Made by a program: the position numbers and the translations under genes. Below, piece by piece: positions 1 to 12,422 of a stretch of 64,000 bases of DNA (positions within the stretch are counted from its first letter, which is position 1; every line of letters starts with the position of its first letter). Source of the stretch: Anaspis maculata (Eukaryota > Arthropoda > Insecta > Coleoptera > Scraptiidae). Under the pieces are notes generated by a model that saw only the letters and a list, made by a program, of their open reading frames with translations, searched no databases and was not told where the DNA came from. The stretch spans positions 96,646,935-96,710,934 of the forward strand of contig OX421962.1 in NCBI GenBank assembly GCA_949128115.1. Direction: 5' to 3'.

Positions 1-369
1 TTTGTGCCCATCTTAGGCTAGTAGCACGATGCTACGGTTTCAGCAGAGGGCATGCCGCTCTTCTTCTGTTTTCACTTAATTTTTTCAAGTCCAGAACAAC
101 CACACATGTACCTACCTTGATCGACAATTGGCGACAAAAAAAACCAAGTGTTAAATTAGATAGAAATGAGAACAAATGTTCATGTATTCAAAATTGATCT
201 TGCGAGAGCAAAAGAAAAGGAACTGATAAGTAAGTAGGTATGGTGCGGTCTCTTAAGACCTTTTAAGATATTGTGGGGTCTCTGGATCAATTTGAATTTT
301 AACCTTCATGAATCATGTCTATACTAAATTTCAGTTAAATTCGATGTACTGGTTCGGAAGTTATCGTAA
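1..369. other. Non-coding flank, no gene seen
   Basis: I see no gene here. The stretch leads into the GACA array. Its part around 242-300 weakly resembles the reverse complement of 63640-63720 over about 30 bases (a shared GTCTCTGGATC core), too short to define a repeat. Confidence 0.5.
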
Positions 370-1049
370 CATAATTACAGACAGACAGACAGACAGACAA
401 AAGACCATTTTTATCAATATAATCTTGTGCAGTGAGCCTTGATCAAAAGAACTGATATCAAACCAGCCTGGGTTCACTAGGTTGTGAAATTGGAGCATAT
501 TGTAACATGTTACAGACAGACAGACAAAAGACTGTTCTTATCAAGATAAGCTTATTCAGCGAGCTTAAATCAAAAGAATTGATATCAAACAAGCCTAGGT
601 TGTAAAATTGGAGCATATTACATCCATATAACATATCACAGACAGACAGACAGACAGACAGACAGCAGACTGTTTTTATCAAGATAATCTTGTTCAGCGA
701 GTTTTGATCAAAAGAATTGATATCAAACAAGCCTAGGTTGAGAAATTGGAGCATATCGTAACATGTTACAGACAGACAGACGGACAGACAGACAGTCAGA
801 CAGACAGTCAGACAGACAGAAGACTGTTCTTATCAAAATAATCTTGTTCAGCGGGCCTTAATCAAAAGAATTGATATCAGACAAGCCTAAGTTGTGAAAT
901 TGGAGCATATCGTAACATATTACAGACAGACAGACAGACAGACAGACAGAAGACTGTTTTTATCAAGATAATCCTGTTCAGCGAGTCTTAATCAAAAGAA
1001 TTGATATCAAACAAGCCTAGGTTGTGAAATTGGAGCATATCGTAACATG

Positions 1050-1081
<32 letters not shown>

Positions 1082-1190
1082 AGACAGACAGTCAGACAGA
1101 CAGAAGACTGTTTTTATCAAGATAATCTTGTTTAGCGAGCCTAAATCAAAATAATTGATATCAAACAAGCCTAGGTTGTGAAATTGGTGA
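370..1190. repeat. Higher-order tandem array with GACA microsatellite blocks
   Basis: Six to seven tandem units of roughly 120-160 bp each start with a run of GACA/GACG (around 380, 514, 641, 772, 925 and 1053). A conserved segment follows, containing GACTGTTTTTATCAAGATAA, then TCAAAAGAATTGATATCA, then AAATTGGAGCATAT. Unit length varies mostly through the number of GACA steps. The final copy ends near 1185 without another GACA run. An open frame across 458-754 (minus) is only the repeat translated. Arrays in which a microsatellite is embedded in a longer unit are common in insect genomes. Confidence 0.9.
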
Positions 1191-3180
1191 CGAATTCATC
1201 AAAAAATATACCCAATTTCAGCCTCAAAAGACAAAATAGGGGGTGCGCTAGGCAACAAATTGCTAAGAATCGTCTAATGAGCAAGCCTGCTGAGAGATAT
1301 GCTCTCACATCGAGAGGCCGTTGATTTTTCATGAGAAAAGCATAATTCCCAGCAAAAAAATCGTATCTTGGCTAATTCACTTCTAATCCGGGAAATTCGA
1401 AAACCATTCCGAGGTAAGTCATCATTTTCTATTATTTTGTTATCGGTTGTTGACAAAAAAAATGTTTGGCTCAAACGGGGGTTCATTAAAATTTCAACAA
1501 TTATGATATGCTTTATTTACCACCCTGTGGAAACTTTATGTGCAGCCTTTCAGGTGATCTTTGAACATGGTAGATAGCCAAAAGATTAGGCAATCGAGGA
1601 CTGAAAACCGAATTGAAATCGTCTGTGACAATCAAAAGTTATGTTGACTCAAATTTGGGGGAAAATTTCTGTTGCGACACTTATTTTGTTGAGCACTTTA
1701 GTTGTAATCAGGATGCAAAACGAAATCGATTTCCATGTTGAAATACAGGGTGTACGATTTGAGAAAAAAATGCGATGTTGCACCCTGTGAGCGATGTACC
1801 ATTAAAAAATTTTGTGGACAGATTCGAAACCTGCGTGAAAAATCATGTCAGAGTCGTTTTCCATTCCTCAAATTATGCCTAAGAAGAAGTCTCCAGGAGG
1901 AGGTAAGTTTTGGCTTTTTTTGAAAATTTCAAACTTGTCTTATGGACCGAGAGCCCCCAAAAATTTTGTCTTATGACCCGATTTTTGATTGAGGGGATGT
2001 TCCCACACAAAAGCCAGTCGGTTTCATTCATGTACCTGATGACATAAATTTTTGACATTTTTCGAAAATTGACAAACCTATACCAGCCTAAAGCCCCCGG
2101 TCTGACATGTAAGACTAAGAAATTTTTAACAACCTTATCAACGCACATTAGACATACAAGGTAAAAATCATGTACAACCGTATGACGTAAGTTTTGAGGC
2201 ACCAGCTCTCTGTTCATAAACAGATGATATCCATGTGTGAAATTTGGTTTTTTCATAATTTTGACCTGCGTATGATTCCGCTGTCAAATTAAAGTTTCAG
2301 ACAACAACAACAACAACAACAACAAAATTCAGATTGTCGAAAAGCTCGCCAGTTTGAAACAAAAATCATATATCCGTTGTTCGAATAGTTGAAATTGGAA
2401 TAAACAGCTTTTTTACAAACGGAGTTTGGTTGAACACATCGAAAATTTGCACTGATTTAGATGAATATCACTCTGTAGAAACTTAATTTTAGGAGCCTTG
2501 AGTTCTATATCGATAGGATGGACTATAAGAAAATAAGGTTAACGGACATCGCAAACCGAATCAAAATATTTGGCGGGAATCAAAAGCTAGAACGTTTAAA
2601 AAAGAGGCAAAATTTCCGATCGCGGCACATTGAGAGTGATGCGCAGTTTTTTTCGGCTCGACATCTGTCGCATTTCAGCACAATCGCCCAGCTATAAACC
2701 ATTTTCAACAAATATACATATACATCTTCAGGTTTCGCCTGATTGAGAAAAAGTACAGCAGCTTCAGTTATGAATCCGGAAAGCTATCGAACGGCTCCTC
2801 CGCCAATTGTGCAGGTTTGTGGCTTATCGGTGAATTGGAGTCTCTAGATTTGTTCTTATTTTCAAGAGTCCTCTCTGTATACGCTCAGAGCGGATCCAAC
2901 TGAAAGGCCTCCAAATCGAAGTCGGTGATTTTTTCAACTGGCATTTGGAGATTTCACTTCATATCTTTATACAGGGTGTTTGTAAACTTGGGGTAGAGAA
3001 CTGACCCGCAGTTGGGGGAATGCTTCTAAAAGTACATATCACAAAAATGTTGAAAACAGTTTGGAGGTTTTATTTTTTTTTAAACATGGTGGGTCAAAAG
3101 GTCCTTTGACACCCTTTGTTTTCGTTATTTTGAAAGATTTTAGTGAAGTCTTAAATCTTGAAAATCCTGTTTTCTCCAAA
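1191..3180. other. Gene-free stretch with two decayed copies of a dispersed repeat
   Basis: No convincing gene. Copies of one degenerate repeat lie at about 1525-1700 and 2475-2650; they share blocks such as a CTGT(G/A)GAAACTT core, an ACCGAAT(T/C) block, AATCAAAAG and a GCGACAC/GCGGCAC end. A third relative lies near 46370-46480. A CAA microsatellite lies at about 2300-2325. Isolated TACAGGGTG words occur at 1744 and 2970. Confidence 0.5.
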
Positions 3181-3199
3181 AAAGCATGCAGAAAATTTG

Positions 3200-3970
3200 A
3201 TAATAGAAGTATTTGTGTTATTTGTTGCTCTACATCAGTTTCTTCTTCTTGCAGGGTCTTAGATCCATCGCATGTATTTTTGTATCAGCGGCTAGGGTTA
3301 CTGCACTTCCTATGTTTTTGCCTATTGCTTTCGTAAATTTGACCAACTGGGTCTGGATCTCCTTCGAGTCTACTGTACAGGTTTCAAGTGTTTCTAATAT
3401 ACTTGAGTCGCTTTGACTATCCTATTTAGAATTTCCTAGACAATTTTTCCGTACTTGCACATTATTGTTCCCATGACCCAAATATATAACGGTCAAGAAA
3501 AGAAAAAGAAAGGAACTCAGGCTATATCTCCTTGTTTTAATCCTGTTTAAATCCCAAGAGTCTCTGGATTTCTTGCATTATTTATTCTCATTGTGGCCGT
3601 TACCTCATCGTATACCATTACCGATTCCCGTTTCTGTCATTGATTCCTAGTTTTCCCTTCGGTACCAGGTCAAAGGCTGCTCTCAAGTCCAAGAAGGCTG
3701 TATAAATTTTTCTTCCTCTACATCAAGTGTTTTGTCTACTGCTATTCTCATGATATCTAATGTGATTCTGTGTTTAACTGTTTTTACTGTTAGCTGCATG
3801 TTCTTCCTCAAGTTAATGTTCTGTTTCCTCTCCTCTCTCTCTCTCCTCTTGTATACAATAATGGTATGCCTATGCCTTTTGCCATTCTGTATAGGTGTCT
3901 TCTCGTTTCCAAGCTTCTCGCCAGATCTCTGTCATCCAATCGTCAACTTTGCTTCCTCAGAGCATGTTAT
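3200..3970 (-). pseudogene. Decayed LINE reverse-transcriptase fragment
   Basis: Read on the minus strand, 3660-3720 gives KIYTAFLDLRAAFDLVPKGK, which matches LINE RT motif A (FLDLxxAFDxVPR). Upstream (about 3830-3950) lies WREAWKRE, as expected of the region before the palm. Downstream, near 3530, lies GLKQGD, the motif B core. Stops and frame changes separate these blocks, and no motif C (YADD-like) is recognisable, so the element is dead and 5'/3' truncated. The 179-codon frame at 3732-4271 on the plus strand is its antisense shadow. The LINE clade cannot be named from this much sequence. Confidence 0.65.
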
Positions 3971-5652
3971 GACGCCTAAAATCTCTTGCTCTCTTATTTA
4001 TCTGTCTTCTTCTGCGCCATACTTCTTTTTGGCTGTTCTTCCTTTTCCTGACTTTTACCTTTGGGCTTATTTTGAAAATTTCTTCTCCACACATCAGTAC
4101 GTTCTTTTCATTCGTTATCAACCTTCCGCGTACATTTTTTATGCTTCTCGATTGTTCCGCAGCCCCAGTACTGCCTTCTCCTGTTCAGAAATTTCTTCTC
4201 TACACAGAAAAAAAAATACATTTGGGATAAATAAATTTGCTTCATGTCAAATAAATTTGTTGTTTCAATAGGTCGAAGTAAATGCTTTCTTTTATTTGAA
4301 ATGAATGAGATTTGTTTGAATTGTGCTTATATTTCATTCATTCCAAATCAATATATTATCTTTTTATCAATATCGTATTTTTGAAATTAAAATTTATTTT
4401 CTTCGTTTAAACAAATAATGCAACTTTCAATAAAAGTGTGTTTTTGACGTTATTTCTTTTATTTGTTGATTTTAATTTCAATTCATTTGATGTAATCGTA
4501 TATTATTTTGAAAACTGAAACAATGACTGGTTTAATTCAAAACTTTTATTGATCTGCCTTAACAAAACTATTCATTTTAATGCTGATTCTCAACAGTTTC
4601 AATGTAGGTACTTGAAAAACAGTAATTAATTGAGGAATAATAACAAGTTGTAAACAACTGAAATGTAAGAACGAACAAAATAAACAATACAAACATTATA
4701 AGGTTATAGCACTTTAAACTACGTAAAATAAAGAAGTAAATTCAAGAATAATATAATTATGTATGTCAAGCAAATTTTTCGTTATCAATTACAAACTACA
4801 AACTAGTGAAATTTGAAAACATTCACAAAAGAACATGAAACATATCGTAATATTTTTCACAATGAACTTACATTAAAAGTATCACAAAATAAACTGACTT
4901 AGGAAAAATGCTGTTTATCACTGTATCAAGCAAATATAGCTTTCGGAGGTCCATCGGGCCCCCTTGTGCCTTTATGATGGGCGACGATTGGAAACCTGAT
5001 GAGCTTCCTTGTGTTTATTTCGTGGCTTTCCGACTTCTAGTAAGCCCCCTGAGGAAGGTATCATATTTTGCTCAGAAATTGCTCTATATCACCCACTCAA
5101 TAAGTCACTGACCACTGACCACAGACACTGACAAGAACAAAACAAAGGGACACTGACAATAACGAAACGAAGAAAGAGTATGGATGACTGCCGGCTCTAG
5201 CTTTTGATTTGCTGTTGCAGGTCCGTACAAGATGAGCAATGGGGTGGGGGAGACTATACCAAGTATTATTTGATTCAAACAAACATTTGTTCTCATCAAA
5301 TGAATTTTTTTCAGATCAGATCAGTTAAATATACATCTAATTACAATCAAATAATTTTGGAATTGAATCAAAGGGACTGATATTGATAATGAATATGTTT
5401 CATTTAATGCAAAACTGCTTTTTTTGACGGAAATAAGCTATGATCAAACAAACGAGAGCTTTAAATCCGAGTTTAAATCTAAATCTTTTTTTCTCTGTGA
5501 TGGGGGTGAGTGGAGACAATGCGATATTTATTAAAATCGAACGAATATTTGTTTCACTTGATAACATCATTCTTGAGGGAAACGATTAATCATCACAGAA
5601 TGAATCAAACTTGATAATTGACTCAAGAACACTGATATAATATATACAAATA

Positions 5653-6825
5653 CAGGGTGATTCATGAGTGACCTTACATAGGCTAATGGGAGATAGAGGA
5701 CTTCGAGGCGAGTCAGGATCCACTGTAGAAAATTTATTTTCTCCGATGGTTACGAAGATACAGGGTGTTTGGTGTGTTTCGTATGAAACTTTGATAAGCG
5801 ATATTTCTGGAACAGCCAAAGGTATTTTGTTGAAATTCACAAGTAATATTTCTCTGTTGGAACTTATCCCGAAGCCATACCGGGTAAGTCAAAATCCAGG
5901 GCCGGGCTAGAAAAAAGGTGCCCCTTTTTTGTTTCATCAAAAAGTACATTTTCTGACCGCTTTTCTAAAAAACTGCTATCGGATTCAAAAAGCTAAGGAA
6001 AAATGCTTTGAGAATCACTCTTCAATTTGGATGGCACACCTAAACCGTTTCGACAATAAAATTAAAAGTGAAATTTGTGGGTGAGTTCCCATTTTCGACC
6101 GGACATAATCGACTCATTGTTTGATCGAATTCATTAAAATTCATTTTTTGGCTTGTCTCTATTGAATAGAAGGGCTTGGTTGAGAAAAAAATTTCAGAGC
6201 TAACAATTTTTTTTTATGACAAAATCGAGAGCGAAACCAAAATTAGACTCGATTTGATCGTAAAAAAAAAATTTCCGGCTATGGAATTTTTCTTACTACC
6301 AAGGCCTTCTGTTCCACAGAGACAAGCTAAAAAATGAATTATAATTAATTCAATCAAATAATGAGTCGATTATGTCCGGTCAAAAATGGAAACTTACCCA
6401 CAAATATTACTTTTAATTTTTTTGCCGAAACGGTCTAGGTGTGCCATTTAAATTGAAGAATGATTCTTCAAGCATTTTTCCTTAGCTTTTCGAATCCGAT
6501 AACAGTTTTTCAGAAAAGCGGTCAGAAAATGTACTTTTTGATCAAATAAAAAAGGGGCACATTTTTTCAATTCCGGCCCTGGATTTTGACTCACCAGGTA
6601 TGACTTCTGGATAAGTTTCAGCAGAGAAATATTACTGGTGAATTTCAACACAATATCTTCAGCCGTTTCAGAAATATCGCTGATCAAAGTTTCACACGAA
6701 ACACACAAAACACCCTGTATCTTCGTAACCATCGGAGAAAATAAAATTTCTTCAGTGGATCCTGACTCGCCTCGAAGTCCTCTATCTCCCATTAGCCTAT
6801 GTAAGGTCACTCATGAATCACCCTG
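5653..6825. mobile_element. Outer palindromic element, TA|CAGGGTGATTCATGAG
   Basis: The ends are mirror images: CAGGGTGATTCATGAG at 5653 and its reverse complement ending at 6825, each bordered by TA (5651-5652, 6826-6827). The outer arms are 5653-5758 and 6720-6825, 106 bp each, and differ at only 2 positions by my alignment. Another complete fold-back element, with its own TA pair, occupies the exact centre (5761-6717). Without it and one TA the outer unit would be a 214-bp loop-free palindrome. No coding capacity; the frames at 5668-5910 and 6448-6810 are the two arms translated. Confidence 0.85.
5761..6717. mobile_element. Inner fold-back element nested at the palindrome centre
   Basis: Termini CAGGGTGTTTGGTGTG at 5761 and the inverted equivalent ending at 6717 are bordered by TA (5759-5760, 6718-6719). 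The arms can be followed inward to about 6225-6255. Over the first 177 aligned bases I count 22 mismatches between the arms, much more than in the outer palindrome, so the inner arms have diverged longer. No transposase is present; it must be mobilised in trans if at all. TA borders fit Tc1/mariner-type or another TA-specific transposase, but no family is assigned. Confidence 0.8.
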
Positions 6826-6919
6826 TAGATTTTATTCGAACTAACTCTTTTTTATTCGATTCAAATAAAAAGTGGTCAAATAAATGGAAACTTGAGATTT
6901 AAATCATCTTTTCTTTCTG

Positions 6920-9900
6920 TGTATCTCTCTGTCGAACTGGTCCCAGGTGGCGGTTTTTGTTTTGAGAAGAAATAGGTGAACTGAAAAGGCTTCGTGGCAG
7001 CCTGGGGCGTTTTTGGACCACTGTACGTTGTCATAGGTTATATCCCAAGAGCTAAGAATTTCACCGGGTAAACGGAGGGTAGATGGTTTTTGCAGTGGAA
7101 TATCAAGTCAAGAACGTTTGCTGAATAAGCAAAATTTTGCAAAAATGTAGCTGCCCGCCGGCGCGGTTTGTCCGATGAGATTCAGAGCTCGAGGGGTATG
7201 TGCCAAGATTATTTCCTGAATTGACATATTACAATGTATTCTTCTTCGATTTATGGAGGACGAAACGTATGTGAAAAGGTTGACTGTTCCCTTTTGTGGC
7301 CAACGAGCTAGTACTTTGGATAAAAAAAAGTTGAAATTTCATCTATAATATCACAATTACGGTCTTTGTACGGAAGTTATGGACGATTTTGATGTTACTT
7401 TATCTCATCGCTATGACAGTCCCTTAGATAAGGTCATTTACGATATGCAACTGTGTACTTCTGGTGCAGAGGGCATGACTGAGGCCTGCCCTACAAAGTG
7501 CGATTGATCATTGAGATAGAACTAAATTACTAAATAATTAGATAAAAGGTTTTCACTTCGGATTTTATTTAAGGTTTTAATTGGTTTTAATTCGATTGAA
7601 ATTATTGAAAGCTAGGTGCAGTATACTCAAAGGTCATATCCCAAGAGCTATGAATTTTACCGGGTAAACTGCAAAAATTTTCTTAGAAAATGTCTGAGAC
7701 TCAATTGAAATTTTCGACCGACCCGGAAAAAGTGGAAAATCACGATTGCTGAAATTTTTATTCCGTTGCCTTGCTTTTTTGCAAAGTTTGATTTCAAATG
7801 AAGTCTTTGTTACTCCATAGCTTTTGACAGGTGAAAGGTGTAGCAAATACTTTAAAGTAAGAGCGCTTTCAAATGACGCATACCGCAACTTGAGTTTGGC
7901 GACAAATCTCGTTTGTCATTTTTGAGATCATTTTGATGTTAAAATTTTGATAGGTCTTGGTGCCTGTTCGGAGCGATTGCCTGAATTGTCAGGAAGCACC
8001 ATCAGGATTAAAGATATATCTTTACTATGTTTGGACGGAGTAGAGGTAGGTATAGGTATGTAGCACAATCGATATTTCAAAATAAAGAAAAACATGCAAT
8101 TCCCCAGTTTCCGAAGAAGCTATCCGAACAATAGGTCGAGTTTCATTATTGTGACGTTTGATTGGCATCTCCAACGTGAACGTGTGTGCGATGCTCTTTT
8201 TTTGTCCCCGAACGTTGGAATGTTTCCCGGCGGCAAGTGACACTCAAACCAAACAAAATCATCGGAATGCAACAATTCCCAGCCGTTGCGTTGGCTGCCA
8301 TGGACCTCCATCTAGATTAAATTGCTACCTCTCTTAACATGTAATACTGCAAGGTATTGCTTGGAAAATGATGATCGATCTATCTGGAAGTGATGTGCGG
8401 AAACACAAAATGTTTTCAGCAGCCGATTAATTAGCGTCCAGCTCACAACTTCAGCGATGAATATACGTCAGGGTGGTGACGGAATTTCGAATGTCGCAGA
8501 ATCAGAAAACAATTCAGATTCGTTACGCCCAACATTGTTGTTCTTGATAACTACGTCATGTCACCATGTCGACTCGTGCCTTTAACCTTCGTTTTGCAAT
8601 ATGGATTTGTGGAGTTTTGAATATCCCTCGGGTATGCTGGAGAAATAAAACCGATATTGCGTGTTCCCGACCTCGTCACTTCTGTCTGGTGTTTCGATTT
8701 AGATGACTAGGTGCTTTCTTTAACAATAAGACAAGTCTGCCTGCATTATTATAGGCAGCATCAATTGAGCAGGCCAGAGTCCAAAGAGAAATGTTTATAC
8801 GAAATTGATCGATTGATAAATATTTATTGGCGTTCAATCAAATAATCAAAATATTTGCTATGTGATGAATTTGTTGCTACTGTGTGGTGAGTGCAAAGGC
8901 TTCCCGTCTCATTGAATTTTATAACATCCCTGTTACCCATGCCGTGGACAAACAAATTTACGACGCTTACATAATTGCGCGAAGATGAGCCGGCACATAA
9001 AAGAACGTCCATCAAGGTTGGTAAAAATTGATGGACCGCATCAATAGACATATGAAAATTAATTAATCAAACTATCGCACTTTACACCACGAATTTTTTT
9101 CAATCCATCAGAAGACAATGAAAATTCTGTTCTTTTGTTGGTAGGTAGAGGTCAAGCTTTATATGGTAATTACCGTTCAACAAACAATAATTCTAATCAC
9201 TGTTTTGGTTGAAAAGACTTGTGATTTCTGCGTATACTTTATAATTGGGAAACTTTTTTTTGGCATATGTGTACAAGTGCCATCAACACACATCCAGAGG
9301 AAATTTTTGTCAAAGTTACAAACACTTCCTCAAACTTTTCACATCATGTGCCATATTATATTACACGGGCCATAAGATTATCAAGGCCGAAGTTTTGATT
9401 CCTTGTATTACAGGGAGGAGATATACGTAATGAAGTAAATTGAAATTAACCTCATGTATTGACTTGAGACGTGTTGGTATAACGATGTGGTATCGATCTT
9501 GTTATCTAAACACTTCCCTACATACAATCCATACAATTATCGGCAATTCAGCCGCAAATCTTGTTGATTTAAAATTACTAATGGGAAATTGTGTATAGGT
9601 AAGGGATGAGGTGAAATTGGCTTTCACTGTGTCAACACTCGTGGTAGTAATTATTATACGTGATAATAGAAGCGGAACTAAAGGAGTGATAAGGCATTTC
9701 ATAAAAATTTTCACTTAAGAATATAATAATGAGCATGTTCCAGAGGGGGGTTGAGAAACGCCAACGCGTGTGCCTCACTTGAAGCGAGAAAAATTAAGGT
9801 AAACTTCCCCAAAAATTCACGGAGCGGATAATTTCGCTTCTTCTCATAATAGCTTCCAGCGTCAACTTTCCCATAATTATATTTTACTTAATGCCATGAC

Positions 9901-11540
9901 ATCAGTGGGGTTGCCGCCAACTCCTATATACTGATATCCCCTATTTCTTAGGCCTCCACTTTGTCGACTATCATATACCAGTGCTTTCCTCTCCCGATGA
10001 CCCATGAGATTTCCACCACGACAACCTCCATGCAAGGTGTTTCTCTCAAGATGATTGAAGACTTCATTAAACAAAAATGGCGACCCTTTGCTTTTGGAAC
10101 ACGCTGTCGCTGACAATATTTCTGGAACCCTCTCCGTCAGTTCCACAAAAGAGATGATCAGCGATCAAGGCTGATTGCAGATTAACTGAACTTTTTTCTA
10201 CTAAATGCTAGGTGATTAACCACAAAAAATGCCTGGAATCTGTACTAGACCCATCATCTTTCTATTATTAACGGATAAACCAGCATTTCCATTGATCAGT
10301 AGGCTACAAATTGACAACAAAAATCGCGAATCAACTGATCTCGAATTATCTTTTTTGTGGAACCCAGGGTCTGTGACTTGCTTGAGACATGATGACTACA
10401 CGACGCTGTTCAAATTGTTTAAACTCACGATCTGAACCACAAAAAGCTATACTTACTTAGTTATGAAAGGGGGTAAAGTTTTCACGTGAAAGTTGCAAGT
10501 CGTCCAGTTTGATGTCGTTACAAGTGTGTATCAAGTTACAGAATCGCGCTCCAGAAACTTTCAGTGATTTTAAAACATTTTCCCGGACGTGTCCATTTCC
10601 TTCTTGGGAACTGAACATTTATCACAGAGTAATGGATATTTGATATTATTCCCTGGAACAATTTTTACGTCGCAAGTTTTAATATACTTGCTCACTTTTA
10701 CGTCTTGCATTTTTCCTTAATACAGGAAGTGTAACGTGATATCATCTAAAAGCTTTGGTAGTAGCAACCTTCCGCTTTTTATGACTTGAAATGATTGTAC
10801 TCACTTAGGTGGTTGCGAGAAAAGGTATATCGCTGTATTACGGGTCAATATTTACTCCCAGTTTTATATACATTTCACAAGAGTTTCAGGAAATATTATA
10901 GGTAGGTATAGCGGTTTACAAGAGAATACACGGATAAGAATAAGTCGAGAAATGAATTCGAAAACTCACGTTCCAGTGGGACAGGATGATGTTCATCCAA
11001 CTGATTATCCAGTGTTGAAGTGAAAGTTCACATACCAGAAGCCTGTAGGTACGAAGGGTTATCGTTGCCTAATATGTGTGAAAAGCTCTCGCGATATACC
11101 ACCGGGGGCGTTAAGCTTACCAATAAAGTCTGTTGTCATCACGCCAAGTTCAGTTTCATGAAAAAAGCTGCGGCATCAGAATCACCCAGGCCCAAACGAC
11201 ACAATATCACCATCCGCGCGCCTGTCTGTTAACAAAGGTTGATTTTGTAGCTCGTCAATCTAGTTCGTTGTAGGGGAGATCGGCATCAGTTGTTACAATT
11301 TCACACACACTTGCTTCAGGAAATTAATTTCAAAAGAGAGCATGTGACGTTCTTGAAAGTGACGTGACGATTTTGATTAAATACTGTGGTATCCAGCCTA
11401 AATCTGAAAGAGAAATATCTCCTAGATAGATTAGGCGTTGGCTTGAGAATGTTGAAAAATCGAGATGGGACGTGGGTGCTGAGTTTCGCCTGAGGGATGG
11501 AAAAAGGACGCTCATCCTAGGAACTCTACCACCAGGAAAA
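6920..11540. other. Gene-poor stretch with one short direct repeat
   Basis: No recognisable gene. A 38-bp sequence at 7036-7073 recurs in direct orientation at 7632-7669 with three differences, both containing ATCCCAAGAGCTA and ACCGGGTAAAC. Open frames stay below 90 codons and none shows a known motif. Confidence 0.5.
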
Positions 11541-11666
11541 AACTTTGGCGAAATTGTTTATTTTTAAATCATTATATGTATTGTACTTTTGTTTTTTCCT
11601 GAATCTAAAAAATCTTCATTTTTTATTAGGATATAAATATGTGTATAATAATAAATTGGTAAAAAA
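11540..11666 (-). other. Probable 3' untranslated tail of the RLE retrotransposon
   Basis: AT-rich sequence follows the last in-frame stop of the element (11667-11669). On the minus strand it contains AATAAA at about 11560 and an A-rich run, as expected of a non-LTR 3' end. The true 3' boundary and any target-site duplication are not visible. Confidence 0.35.
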
Positions 11667-11837
11667 CTAAAAAAGGGGATCATCCGAACGAACGAAGGTC
11701 CCCATCACACTCGCTGCATTGGCTCGTTGAATCTCGATGCCTATTCTTTGCGTCAAGAATTTCTTACAGCGAGGGTCTCCTGTCACACGATGAAGTCTCG
11801 TACCTAAATCATCCATAAAATCAGAGGCTGCTTCGCA
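11667..11837 (-). pseudogene. C-terminal tail of the retrotransposon protein beyond a premature TAG
   Basis: Continuing in the same frame after TAG 11838-11840, the sequence stays open for 56 codons (SDFMDDLGTRLHRVTGDPR...) until TAG at 11667-11669. The content (a predicted helix with DDLGxRL and TGDPR) agrees with the C-terminal tails I know from this RT family, so the upstream TAG is probably a premature stop and not the natural end. Confidence 0.65.
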
Positions 11838-12365
11838 CTAACAACCGAAAGTCTCCACAGCAAATGGCAGAAAAATATAATCTTGGGCGATTATGTCCTT
11901 GTATTTATTCTTCTTTCTTGTCGCCGCGAATTCAGCAACAGCGCCCGGTTTTCTCGAGGAGAGCCCACTGTATGATTGTGCCATTGTGTCACTGCAGGTG
12001 AAATCCCATACCAAAACTTTTCCATGACGCCAGGGAACCAGTGTCATACCATCAGGTCGTTCGCCGTCATCACGAACAAGGCCGTTTGGCTCTAAGCAAG
12101 CAGGGATTTCGGCAGAAATCAGAGCACGTTTGATGATATCGTTAATTTTTCGATGACGATAATATCGACCCAAACTTTTCGAACAATGCAAACCATGATG
12201 TCCAAGCTTATTCACTTGTGACCCGCAGACACACTGCTGTGCTTCACAAATTTTTGCTCCAAGACGAAGACCGATTGCAATGCGGAAAGCGTTGTTGTCT
12301 AGGAGGGTGTCTAAGCTTGAAGAAGGTAAAGCAGACAGCCAAGCTGAAGATTCCAATCTTTGCAT
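11838..12365 (-). CDS. Restriction-like endonuclease part of the retrotransposon
   Basis: This 175-codon stretch lies in the same frame as the RT and is separated from it only by the TAG at 12423-12425. It carries a CCHC-like knuckle (Cys45, Cys47, His57, Cys61; the pattern HHGLHC is clear) and a RYYRHRKIND segment. The nuclease signature RPDG follows: Pro104-Asp105, then 15 residues to Asp121 in VLVWDFTC, the PD-x(12-15)-D arrangement of RLE elements that nick target DNA. The Met at its start is internal, not an initiator; sequence upstream (HTFDSEIDKIRFSS) is equally open. It ends at TAG 11838-11840. Confidence 0.88.
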   Translation of the reverse strand: MQRLESSAWLSALPSSSLDTLLDNNAFRIAIGLRLGAKICEAQQCVCGSQVNKLGHHGLHCSKSLGRYYRHRKINDIIKRALISAEIPACLEPNGLVRDDGERPDGMTLVPWRHGKVLVWDFTCSDTMAQSYSGLSSRKPGAVAEFAATRKKNKYKDIIAQDYIFLPFAVETFGC

Positions 12366-12422
12366 TGATGAAAAGCGAATTTTGTCGATTTCCGAATCAA
12401 AGGTGTGAGATTCGATGATCCT

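Larger units (their letters stand above)
4203..6919. mobile_element. Possible AT-rich element with ACACAGAAA-type ends, hosting a nested palindrome
   Basis: A terminal-repeat-like ACACAGAAAAAAA begins near 4203. Reverse-complement counterparts (TTTCTGTGTA or TTTCTCTGTG) lie near 6910 and 5490. The last two share flanking sequence as direct copies, so two alternative right ends exist. The interior (4220-5650 and 6830-6900) is AT-rich with recurring CAAATAAAT words and no protein. The palindrome at 5653-6825 sits inside. No clear target duplication was found, so the boundaries and even the unity of this element are uncertain. Confidence 0.3.

Noticed and set aside
370..1190. Regularly spaced repeats resembling a CRISPR array
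   Set aside because: The spacers are as conserved as the repeats, repeat lengths vary by GACA steps, and the setting is eukaryotic; it is a tandem satellite.
3732..4271. 179-codon plus-strand frame rich in F, S and L
   Set aside because: It is antisense to the decayed LINE RT fragment, whose minus-strand motifs are recognisable.
5668..6844. Near-identical small proteins (MTLHRLMGDRGLRGESGST...) on opposite strands
   Set aside because: They are the two arms of one palindrome translated, not a gene pair.
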